From NCBI RefSeq assembly GCF_028683135.1, contig NZ_JAJUBB010000021.1, positions 20,309 to 84,308 of the forward strand: a stretch of 64,000 nt of DNA, given 5' to 3'. The notes under the pieces were generated by a model, which did not search any database, had not been told where the DNA came from, and worked only from the letters and a program-made list of their open reading frames with translations. The position numbers and the translations under genes were made by a program. This DNA is from Enterovibrio qingdaonensis (GTDB taxonomy: Bacteria; Pseudomonadota; Gammaproteobacteria; Enterobacterales; Vibrionaceae). This document shows, piece after piece, positions 46,801-54,069 of the stretch; the first letter of the stretch is position 1; every line of letters begins with the position of its first letter.

Positions 46801-47487
46801 GAGCGTATCAGCCACCCAATCTGTTGCCGGTGAGGCATCAAGTTGTGTACGAGTATGAAGCAAGCTTCCACCCATTTCTGACTGTTCATCAACAAGGATA
46901 ATTCTCAGTCCCTGCCCGACCAATTGCCGTGCGGCAACCAAACCCGCCGCGCCAGCACCGACGATTAATACATCACAGTGATGCTGCATTTTATCGTAAG
47001 TATTGGCGTCAACAGCCGTTGGGGCTTCACCCAGTCCTGCAGCGTTTCGAATGTGTTTTTCATAGGTTGGCCAGAGCGACTCTGGATACATGAAGGTTTT
47101 ATAGTAAAAACCTGCGGGCATCATGCTGCCACCCAATTTACCCACAAAGGACATCGCATCGGTTTCTAGACTTGGCCATGCATTCACAACGCGTGCGTCT
47201 AAACCATCAAACAACTCTGTTTGCGTTGCGCGCATATTTGGTGACTGCGTAGCGGGTGTCGAACCGACCTGTAAAATGGCATTGGGCTCTTCCGCCCCTG
47301 CCCCCAAAATTCCGCGGGGCCGATGATATTTAAAACTGCGTCCAACTACTTTGACGCCATTTGCCATTAGTGCGGAGGCAAGTGTGTCGCCTTTGTGGCC
47401 TTGATAGACCATGTCATTGAACGTAAACGTGAATGAACTATCTCGGTCGATACGACCGCCGTCAGGTAAGCGATTACTTTGGCTCAT
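43861..47487 (-). CDS. soxA: Fused sarcosine oxidase alpha-gamma subunit (SoxA-SoxG)
   Basis: A 1208-residue protein; typical SoxA is about 1000. Residues 1-100 carry the N-terminal FES-like domain, 165-185 the FAD motif CDVLIVGAGAAGLVAARQL, and 590-1000 the GcvT-like folate domain (GILDASTLGKIDIQGKDA, ISGPNSRNVLKKL). After a charged linker (about 1000-1024), residues 1025-1208 match SoxG (gamma): SHIGTLKPSRAAGVHLHEHKG, EIWWQAPDEWLVIS, SVTDVSGGQ and YELIVRRSFSDYVGLWIQD. There is no stop codon or frameshift at the junction, so a separate soxG is absent. The gene is the last of soxB-soxD-soxA, overlapping soxD by 4 bp. Sarcosine oxidase makes glycine, peroxide and methylene-THF. Confidence 0.9.
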   Translation of the reverse strand: MSQSNRLPDGGRIDRDSSFTFTFNDMVYQGHKGDTLASALMANGVKVVGRSFKYHRPRGILGAGAEEPNAILQVGSTPATQSPNMRATQTELFDGLDARVVNAWPSLETDAMSFVGKLGGSMMPAGFYYKTFMYPESLWPTYEKHIRNAAGLGEAPTAVDANTYDKMQHHCDVLIVGAGAAGLVAARQLVGQGLRIILVDEQSEMGGSLLHTRTQLDASPATDWVADTLSVLEQDHDCMLLPKSTAFGYYDHNFVGVLERKTDHIGEDANGIRQRIHHIRAKQVLLATGAIERPLVFGNNDLPGCMLASAVSTYLRRYAVTPGESLVLMTTNDDAYDAAIDWHLSGLHVEAIVDSRPHAEGDKTEQAKALGITVLHGHGVTNVQGSDRVTGAEVAPIDKEGRNLVGPVKVLACDVIASSGGWSPTLHLSCHTGSRPVWREDIAGFVPANTVEGMDYAGSVSGEQSLLDVMQSGFDAAERIASSLGLEGLSASLPVVETFQGSPAMHLYLVPNRLPVSRAPKQFVDFQNDVTAAGIELAVREGYESIEHIKRYTAMGFGTDQGKTGNINGMAIAANAMGKSIEETGTTIFRPMYTPVTFGALAGRDVGKLFDPERYTAIHAWHIANGAKFENVGQWKRPWYYPKGGETMGESLARECKATRESVGILDASTLGKIDIQGKDARAFLNRIYTNGWDKLAPGKCRYGLMCHEDGMVFDDGVTSCISDDHFLMTTTSGGAAGVLRWLELWHQTEWPEMEIYFTSVTDQWATMTISGPNSRNVLKKLVGDEDVSEDAMPFMSWKPMTVAGIDARVFRISFTGELSFEINVNANFGMYVWQQVMNAGEEYDITPYGTETMHILRAEKGFIIVGQDTDGSVTPQDLNMGWITGKQKTFSFIGRRSWEREDSMRTDRKQLVGLKCTEPSKVIPEGAQAVDNPEQPIPMTMVGHVTSSYYSTVLGCSIALGLIKNGLNRMGDYVYFPLADGTSLKAQICSSVFYDVKNEKPGKANEDEINAETEFSPILELPLSHIGTLKPSRAAGVHLHEHKGVSQVVLRGEPSSEFCGGVEAALGVALPTMPCSTSTSDTVEIWWQAPDEWLVISRELSATQIEQQLRANVYGHLSVTDVSGGQTLLTLSGSHAIDVLKKSTTYDVDDRHFHIGRCIGTSFAKAQVFLKHSSENTYELIVRRSFSDYVGLWIQDAADEYGIALDC

Positions 47488-47780
47488 GCGCTTGTCTCCC
47501 CTGTTCCTTCTGGGAGTGTCTCGCCCATTTTATATACGGCTTCAATGCGATAGGTAACTGTGTTTCTCTGTACATTGAAAAACTTCCTACAGCCTGTCGC
47601 GTGGTACCACATTTCCTTATGGCTACCCTTGATGTTCTTGCGATGAAACAAGTAATGTCCCCACTCCTTGTCTGACATCGCATTGGGATCTGTTGGGCGC
47701 ACAATATGTGCTTCTCCGCCATAGCTGAACTCATCTTCTTCCCTGTATTCATCGCAATATGGGCAATAAATTCTCAGCAT
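47484..47780 (-). CDS. soxD: Sarcosine oxidase delta subunit
   Basis: A 98-residue protein with the SoxD zinc-binding N terminus (IYCPYCDEYREEDEFSYGGE) and the family stretch HYLFHRKNIKGSHKEMWYH followed by GCRKFFNVQRNT. The zinc is bound by Cys and His residues here and helps hold the heterotetramer. It overlaps soxA by 4 bp and follows soxB by 26 bp. Confidence 0.93.
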   Translation of the reverse strand: MLRIYCPYCDEYREEDEFSYGGEAHIVRPTDPNAMSDKEWGHYLFHRKNIKGSHKEMWYHATGCRKFFNVQRNTVTYRIEAVYKMGETLPEGTGETSA

Positions 47781-47806
47781 CTGCTTACCTATCCGTGAAA
47801 TCCGTT

Positions 47807-49057
47807 TTAGTGTGCAACGCCAGCGGCGCCATGTTCGTCGATCAGATAGCCACTCACAAACCGGTCAATGTTGAACGGTGCCGCCAGTTTATGCGGCGTA
47901 TCTCCCGCTAGCGTGTGAGCAAACACATGGCCCGATCCAGGCGTCGCTTTAAATCCGCCTGTTCCCCAACCACAATTAAAATACAGCCCGTCTATCTCGG
48001 TCTTACTAATGATCGGGCAGGCATCTGGACAGGTATCAACAATGCCACCCCAGTGACGATTCATTCGGACACGACTGAGAAATGGGAACAATTCCAGAAT
48101 GGCGGTAATGGTATGTTCGATGAGTGGAAACGAACCACGCTGCCCAAACCCATTGTAACTATCAATACCCGCACCAATTACCAGATCACCCTTGTCTGAT
48201 TGACTAATGTAGCCATGTACCGCATTGGACATAATGACAGTATCAATACACGGTTTCAGTGGCTCAGAGACCATGGCTTGAAGTGGATGAGACTCAATAG
48301 GTAGTGTCATTCCGGCCATTTTCGCCAGTTCTCCAGAATTACCAGCAACAACACACCCAACCTTTTTGGCTCCGATGAAACCGTTGGCGGTCTCAACCCC
48401 CAACACCTTGCCGTTTTCAATGCGAAGGCCTGTCACTTCTGTTTGCTGAAGTAAATCAACCCCGAGACTGTCTGCGGCTCTGGCAAAACCCCATGCGACC
48501 GCATCATGCCGAGCAACGCCACCACGTGGTTGCCAGCTTGCACCCAGAACCGGATAACGCGTATTTTCGGAACAATCCAGGAGAGGAACCAAATCTTGAA
48601 CGGCGTTAGTGTCCAGCACTTCGCTGTCGATGCCGTTTAAACGATTTGCACTCACTCGACGTTCAATGTCGCGCATGTCCTGGAGGTTATGACCAAGATT
48701 CAACACGCCACGCTGACTGAACATCAGGTTGAAGTTAAGTTCTTGCGACAAGCCTTCCCAAAGCTTTAAGGAGTGCTCGTAGAGTTGTGCCGATTCGTCC
48801 CAAAGATAATTCGAACGAACAATGGTGGTGTTTCGTGCGGTATTCCCGCCACCCAACCAACCTTTCTCAACGACGGCGACATTAGTAATCCCACATTCCT
48901 TTGCGAGGTAATAGGCGGTTGCCAGCCCGTGGCCGCCACCACCAACAATAATCACATCGTAAAGTGGTTTTGGTGTTGGGTTGCGCCATACTCGCTGCCA
49001 GTTTTCATGAAACGTGAGCGCGTGTTTTAACAGCCCGAATCCGGAGTAATTCTGCAT
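47807..49057 (-). CDS. soxB: Sarcosine oxidase beta subunit
   Basis: A 416-residue flavoprotein, full length for SoxB. The DAO fold begins with [20 protein letters not shown] and continues with [21 protein letters not shown], where covalent FMN attaches near the alpha/beta interface. [20 protein letters not shown] is the C-terminal flavin signature. It oxidises sarcosine with FAD as the catalytic cofactor. First gene of the sox operon; its divergent neighbour fdhD is 280 bp away. Confidence 0.93.
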   Translation of the reverse strand: MQNYSGFGLLKHALTFHENWQRVWRNPTPKPLYDVIIVGGGGHGLATAYYLAKECGITNVAVVEKGWLGGGNTARNTTIVRSNYLWDESAQLYEHSLKLWEGLSQELNFNLMFSQRGVLNLGHNLQDMRDIERRVSANRLNGIDSEVLDTNAVQDLVPLLDCSENTRYPVLGASWQPRGGVARHDAVAWGFARAADSLGVDLLQQTEVTGLRIENGKVLGVETANGFIGAKKVGCVVAGNSGELAKMAGMTLPIESHPLQAMVSEPLKPCIDTVIMSNAVHGYISQSDKGDLVIGAGIDSYNGFGQRGSFPLIEHTITAILELFPFLSRVRMNRHWGGIVDTCPDACPIISKTEIDGLYFNCGWGTGGFKATPGSGHVFAHTLAGDTPHKLAAPFNIDRFVSGYLIDEHGAAGVAH

Positions 49058-49338
49058 TCCTTGGTCCTGAATTTAGGTGGATTCAATTCACTATAGAGAG
49101 CCGAACATCTGCAACAAAAGTGTAGTCTTTTCACTGCGATTCAGATCAGCTTTGCGTACTTATTGCATGGTAATTAGGGGGCAAACTTTAGAAGTGTGAT
49201 TTTGCGTCTGAGCCAGAACAGATTGCGACAATCCGCAGTGAGACGTATTGAGTTCCAAATGGGGAAAGTTCTCTTTTTTTCACTCTCAACGCCCACAAAG
49301 AAAAGGAAGACGCTAAGCTAGGAAAACAAAGGAATGGC

Positions 49339-50172
49339 ATGGGGTTAAAAATGAACGATAACAAGCGAGATAGAAATCCCCTCGACGACGCTTATCTGGA
49401 GCCTCATTCTCTCCATCACTATGCTGACGACACGACGGATTCAAATCAGTTCGCGACCCTTCCAACCGAGACCGCATTGGCAATAAGCTATAACGGAATC
49501 AATCACGCTGTCATGATGGTCACACCGCAGGACATTGATGACTTCATCTATGGCTTTTCCTTCAGCGAACGCATCATCCAAGATGCGATAGAAATCCACG
49601 ATGTATCGATTGACGTTGAAGACGACTCGCTCATTGCCAATGTGCAATTGGCAAATCGCGCTCAAGCACGACTGTCTGCATCTAAACGGCAGTTAACGGG
49701 GAGGACAGGCTGCGGAATTTGTGGCGCCGAGTCACTATCACATGCCCTTCCTACATTGCCCGCCCTCAGCACTGTTCAACCCTTGAGTAATGACCGCATT
49801 CTAGCCCTTCGCGACAATGTTCGACGATGGCAGTCACTCGGACATATCAGTGGTGCAATTCATGCTGCAATGCTTGTGGATGACTCTGGAGACATATTAC
49901 TTAGCAGAGAAGACATTGGCCGACACAATGCCGTCGATAAAATATTAGGCGCGGCAATCAGGGGAAAAATCCTCACCCCTGATCACTCATTAATTGTCAC
50001 GAGTCGCTGCAGTATCGAGCTGGTTCAAAAAGCGGTATTGGCAGGAGTAAGAACGCTAATTACTCTTGGCACACCAACGTCTCTCGCGGTCAGCACTGCC
50101 GTACAAGCGAATTTAAACCTTGTTCACCTACCGAGAGAGTCCAATCCACGATTTTACAATCGCGTCGGTTAG
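49339..50172 (+). CDS. fdhD: Formate dehydrogenase accessory sulfurtransferase (FdhD)
   Basis: A 277-residue protein starting at the ATG at 49339 with AGGA five bases upstream. The active-site CGICG (C125 and C128 in TGRTGCGICGAESL) and REDIGRHNAVDKILGAAI match FdhD. It carries sulfur from a cysteine desulfurase to the molybdenum cofactor of formate dehydrogenase. No formate dehydrogenase gene lies in the window, but sarcosine and methyl oxidation can generate formate, so its placement divergent from sox is metabolically sensible. Confidence 0.92.
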   Translation: MGLKMNDNKRDRNPLDDAYLEPHSLHHYADDTTDSNQFATLPTETALAISYNGINHAVMMVTPQDIDDFIYGFSFSERIIQDAIEIHDVSIDVEDDSLIANVQLANRAQARLSASKRQLTGRTGCGICGAESLSHALPTLPALSTVQPLSNDRILALRDNVRRWQSLGHISGAIHAAMLVDDSGDILLSREDIGRHNAVDKILGAAIRGKILTPDHSLIVTSRCSIELVQKAVLAGVRTLITLGTPTSLAVSTAVQANLNLVHLPRESNPRFYNRVG

Positions 50173-50428
50173 TAGCGCACTGACGGCCGCTTTATTATTA
50201 ATCAGGTCGCATATTTCCATACCATTTGTAACATTTTAAAATATTATGATTACCCTCAACTCCTATCTGGTTTTATGGGCACATCGACAGGCAAAGTGAG
50301 CATCACCACCAACATGATATCGCCTCGCAATGCAGTACCCAGATATTCCAGAGCTAGGCGTAGCGGGTTATGACACTATCCTTTCGATGTATCGAACCAC
50401 ACTGCAATAAAAAATAAGGATGTTTTCA

Positions 50429-50836
50429 ATGCTGAACGTTGTTGCCATAGATCACATCGTGTTGAGAACCGAAAAACGCGCCCAAATGATCGCGTTTTAC
50501 ACTCAGGTCCTTAATTGCCTCATCGAACGAGAAACATCACCAGAATTGGGATTAACGCAACTTCGAGCAGGTAGCGCGCTTATTGACATCGTCGATGTAG
50601 ACAGCACACTCGGCAAACTTGGCGGAAAAGCCCCCGCAAACACCGGAAATAACCTCGATCATTTTTGTTTACAAATCGAACCTATTTGTGAAGAAAAATT
50701 AGTCGAACACTTAAAAAAATGGCACGTTGATGCCAGTGAGTTTGAGCAACGATACGGAGCTCAGGGTTTTGGGCGTTCAATTTACATCCAAGATCCTGAT
50801 GGCAACACGATCGAATTAAAGTGCTCAATAAAATAG
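50429..50836 (+). CDS. VOC-family (glyoxalase-like) protein
   Basis: A 135-residue protein started at the ATG at 50429 (MLNVVAIDHIVLRT) with AAGGA eight bases upstream. Two beta-alpha-beta-beta-beta modules are visible. The metal set is His in IDHIV, Glu in the CLIERE region, His in NLDHFCLQIE and Glu in GNTIELK. The family includes dioxygenases, isomerases and resistance proteins; none can be picked here. It is probably co-expressed with the following GNAT gene. Confidence 0.82.
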   Translation: MLNVVAIDHIVLRTEKRAQMIAFYTQVLNCLIERETSPELGLTQLRAGSALIDIVDVDSTLGKLGGKAPANTGNNLDHFCLQIEPICEEKLVEHLKKWHVDASEFEQRYGAQGFGRSIYIQDPDGNTIELKCSIK

Positions 50837-50895
50837 ACAGTCAGCGATTCAGCGTTGATTTTTCTATTCAGTTACAGCTAGGTATTATTGTGAAA

Positions 50896-51414
50896 ATGGA
50901 CTCCTACACCGACACCACCAAATCGCCTCACAAAAACAATGACGCATGGGCAACCAACGTTCGATCGATCCGTGTTGCGGAAGTGTCGCCCCACCGTTTA
51001 CCTCCAGCATTGCTCCTAGAAGCCGATCCATCTGCATCTAGCATTTCTACGTATCTACTTGACTCATTTTGTTTTGCCGCCATAGAAGGCGATAACATTC
51101 TAGGAGCGTGTGTACTCCAAAACCTTATAGACGGAGTGCTCGAAATAAACAATCTCGCCATATTCCCAGAGCTTCAGTGCCAAGGTTTGGGCTCGTTACT
51201 GCTGCAGCATGTCATTGACACTGCCAAAAAACGATCGATTAGAAAAATAGAACTTGGCACCGGTACATTTGGACATCAACTCGCGTTTTATCAACGATTT
51301 GGCTTTCGCGTAGAAACACTGATCAAAGATTATTATATAGATAACTACGAGGAGCCTGTTTGGGAAAAAGGCATACAGCACAAAGATATGCTGAGGCTGT
51401 CTTTGACTTTATAG
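50896..51414 (+). CDS. GNAT-family N-acetyltransferase
   Basis: A protein of about 172 residues from the ATG at 50896; a GTG two codons earlier (50890) is an alternative. The GNAT core is LEINNLAIFPELQCQGLGSLL with the acetyl-CoA loop Q-C-Q-G-L-G, followed by KKRSIRKIELGTGTF and LAFYQRFGFRVETLI. The substrate is not recognisable. It lies just downstream of the VOC gene. Confidence 0.8.
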   Translation: MDSYTDTTKSPHKNNDAWATNVRSIRVAEVSPHRLPPALLLEADPSASSISTYLLDSFCFAAIEGDNILGACVLQNLIDGVLEINNLAIFPELQCQGLGSLLLQHVIDTAKKRSIRKIELGTGTFGHQLAFYQRFGFRVETLIKDYYIDNYEEPVWEKGIQHKDMLRLSLTL

Positions 51415-51583
51415 CGTCACCGCACTGTGACGTTTCACGCTTAACCCAGCCAGCAGTTTTATAAACCCAAAGGGACATTCACCCAAACAACTTGAAAATG
51501 TTTGGGCATTGCCTTTTTCCGAAAGAGAACGCAATACCATCAGGTCTGTAATGGATAACCGTTCAATTCTTTCGGAGACGACG

Positions 51584-52285
51584 ATGAAAAACGTACTATT
51601 GGTCATGGTTACGTTGCTGCCCTTTTTGTCCTACGCCCAAACGCTTAAAAATAGCGGTTCTCCCGCCACAGTTGTCGAGCTTTTCACCTCCGAAGGTTGC
51701 AGTAGTTGCCCTCCCGCGGAACACGCACTAAACCAACTCAAGCACGCTGACGAACTCTGGAAAACCGTTATTCCACTCGCCTTTCACGTCGACTATTGGA
51801 ATTACATTGGGTGGGAAGATCGGTTTGCCAGCCCGCAATATAGTCAACGTCAGCGCGATAAGGTTTCGCTGGGTCAAGCATCCGGCGTTTATACACCCGG
51901 TTGGTTTATTAACGATCAGGAATGGCGCGGGTTTTTCTCCCGACACGCCGTCCCTTATGCACAAGGCCCAAAAGCACCAACATTAGAGGCAGAAATCAAT
52001 CAAACAACTCTCCGCGTTCACTATGATGGGAACCAGTTGGTCAGAGCCAATATGGCCCTGCTTGCTATGGATTTAGAAACACAAGTAAAACGGGGAGAAA
52101 ACCGAGGCAGGACGCTTGAGCATGATTTTGTGGTCGTTGATTTCTCGACAAAAATTGGTCGACAGTCATGGACATTTCCCTTGAGCCAACACACCACTGC
52201 GCCCGCTTCTGCAATCGCTGTTTGGTTATCCCCCATCGATGGTGGAGACCCCATTCAAACGGTCGCGGGATGGATAGAAAAATAG
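51584..52285 (+). CDS. Exported DUF1223 (thioredoxin-like) protein
   Basis: A 233-residue protein beginning at the ATG at 51584, with GGAG upstream and a signal peptide ending near SYAQT. It carries the DUF1223 signature: VVELFTSEGCSSCPPAEHAL with a CSSC redox-like pair, HVDYWNYIGWEDRFASPQYS and YTPGWFINDQEWRG. The fold is thioredoxin-like, and a periplasmic redox role is inferred, with no established activity. The gene ends convergently with the REC-GGDEF-EAL gene. Confidence 0.87.
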   Translation: MKNVLLVMVTLLPFLSYAQTLKNSGSPATVVELFTSEGCSSCPPAEHALNQLKHADELWKTVIPLAFHVDYWNYIGWEDRFASPQYSQRQRDKVSLGQASGVYTPGWFINDQEWRGFFSRHAVPYAQGPKAPTLEAEINQTTLRVHYDGNQLVRANMALLAMDLETQVKRGENRGRTLEHDFVVVDFSTKIGRQSWTFPLSQHTTAPASAIAVWLSPIDGGDPIQTVAGWIEK

Positions 52286-52304
52286 CCCTTTGACTGGGCT
52301 ATTT
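52280..52304. terminator. Terminator overlapping the DUF1223 stop codon
   Basis: AAATAGCCC pairs with GGGCTATTT around a 7-nt loop; the UAG stop codon lies inside the stem. Only a short T run follows on either strand, so moderate strength is expected. Confidence 0.6.
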
Positions 52305-52329
52305 ATATGAGAGGTGTTGAGAAAAAGTA

Positions 52330-54069
52330 CTATTCGTCAGCTTCAGGCACCACTGCGACTTTGGCGGCTTCTTCTTCAGTTAAAAACGCTCTAAACGTTT
52401 CGATATCTAGTGGGCGACTCAAGTAATAGCCTTGCGCTAAATCACATCCTTTAGAACGCAGCATTTCTAGCTGCTCAGCCGTTTCAACGCCTTCGGCAAC
52501 GGTTCTAATTTTCAACCCTTTCGCCAAAGATATAACGGCCGTCGCTAAGGTCTCATTGAGCTGCACATCCGTTATTCCGTCAACAAACTCTCGATCAATT
52601 TTCAACGTATCGAAGGGGAATTGAAGTAGATAGCTAAGTGAAGAGTACCCTGTTCCAAAGTCATCCATAGACCACATGGCACCCATTTCATTCAACCTAT
52701 CAATCATCTCTTTCACTTGTGGTTGATTGCTAAGCAATAACCCTTCCGTAACCTCTAGCTCTAGCCGGTTTATGTCAAAACCATCGTTTTCCATCATCTT
52801 CAATATGTCTTGAAGAAAAGCGGGCTGACGTATCTGTTGAGGGGAGATATTTACTGCTAAGTTCAACAATTCACCCTGTGCATTTCTTAACTTAGCGAAA
52901 TCTCTCAGAGCCGTTCTAAGCACGAAGTTCCCGATTTCGTATATCAGATTTGTCTGCTCAGCGATGGGAATAAATTCGGTTGGCGGCACTGGCCCAAGCT
53001 CGCTGTTATTCCAGCGTATGAGTGCTTCAGCACCGACTATTTTGTCAGATTTCAAATCCACCAATGGTTGGTAGAGCACACTAAATTCATTGCGCGATAT
53101 CGCTTTAACGAGATGGTATTCAATCCTCATTCGACGATGGATATTGTCATTCATCTCTGTCGTGAACATGCGATAGCTGTCTTTTCCACCTTTTTTCGCT
53201 TGATTCTTAGCAACGTCCGCATGAGCAAATAATCGCTTAAAATCATCCGAGTCCAGTGGTGAAACGGAAATCCCTATGCTTGCCGTCACATGGACTTCCC
53301 CTCCCATGTTGATCGAAATCGGCTTGTTGATCGCCTTTCTCAACTTACTGGCAATCTGACACGCGTTCTCTGTTTGATGCAAACCCGGCAACACAATAAG
53401 AAACTCATCTCCGCTAACACGCCCAACCGTATCTATTTCTCGAACAGTCCTGACAATGCGCTTTGAAAGTTCAACCAATACCTGGTCGCCCACATCATGG
53501 CTCAGCGTATCGTTCACAGTTTTGAAATTGTCGATATCGACTAGCATCAAGCCAGTCAGCAGCCCCCGGCGAATATCATGAGCAATCGCATACCGCAGTC
53601 GATCTAGTGTCAGGTTTCGGTTCGCCAATTTGGTTAAGCCGTCATAAAGAGCGCGTTGCATAATCAATTCTTCGTTACGGCGAATACGAAGCTGATTGTA
53701 TATTCGAAGTTTCACTTCCGCTGGCGAAACAGGCTTAGAAATATAGTCAGAGCAACCAATTCTCAGCCCAAGCTCTTTGCCTTCATCTTCCTGAGGCTCT
53801 GTCACTAAAATGATCGGCGTATTCGCCAGTTCTGCATCGTTCCTAAAGTGCTGACACAACTCATAACCATCCATGTCAGGTAACTCGACATCAATCAAAA
53901 TGAGTTTGGGCGATTCTTGTTTCGCCAGCTCTTTTGCCCGGAGTGCTGTCGTGGAAAAGATTACTCGGTATTCTTCACCCAATATGGCATTGAGAATGCG
54001 AATGCTGTTTGGCGATGAATCCACTAATAGAAGGGTGTCTTTATCCACCGCCTCATGATTGGTTTGCAT
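52330..54069 (-). CDS. Response regulator with GGDEF and EAL domains
   Basis: A 579-residue soluble protein: receiver domain at 10-125 with phosphoacceptor Asp60 (LILIDVELPDMDG), GGDEF at about 150-300 and EAL at 315-560. The cyclase site reads SGDEF with an RxxD inhibitory motif (REID) before it. The phosphodiesterase site has EALIRW, the EVTEG motif and DDFGTGYSS, so both activities may be intact. Its start overlaps the end of the upstream hybrid signalling gene by 17 bp, so the two are translationally coupled and probably act in one relay. It would set c-di-GMP levels next to a c-di-GMP-controlled type of adhesin. Confidence 0.9.
   Translation of the reverse strand: MQTNHEAVDKDTLLLVDSSPNSIRILNAILGEEYRVIFSTTALRAKELAKQESPKLILIDVELPDMDGYELCQHFRNDAELANTPIILVTEPQEDEGKELGLRIGCSDYISKPVSPAEVKLRIYNQLRIRRNEELIMQRALYDGLTKLANRNLTLDRLRYAIAHDIRRGLLTGLMLVDIDNFKTVNDTLSHDVGDQVLVELSKRIVRTVREIDTVGRVSGDEFLIVLPGLHQTENACQIASKLRKAINKPISINMGGEVHVTASIGISVSPLDSDDFKRLFAHADVAKNQAKKGGKDSYRMFTTEMNDNIHRRMRIEYHLVKAISRNEFSVLYQPLVDLKSDKIVGAEALIRWNNSELGPVPPTEFIPIAEQTNLIYEIGNFVLRTALRDFAKLRNAQGELLNLAVNISPQQIRQPAFLQDILKMMENDGFDINRLELEVTEGLLLSNQPQVKEMIDRLNEMGAMWSMDDFGTGYSSLSYLLQFPFDTLKIDREFVDGITDVQLNETLATAVISLAKGLKIRTVAEGVETAEQLEMLRSKGCDLAQGYYLSRPLDIETFRAFLTEEEAAKVAVVPEADE

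Noticed and set aside
49058..49338. Possible glycine riboswitch between soxB and fdhD
   Set aside because: I looked for the paired glycine aptamer cores because of the pathway, but saw no convincing match.
50330..50410. A 26-codon frame (starting MQYPDIPELG) before the VOC gene
   Set aside because: It is short, without a good ribosome binding site, and could be a gene remnant at most; not supportable as a CDS.
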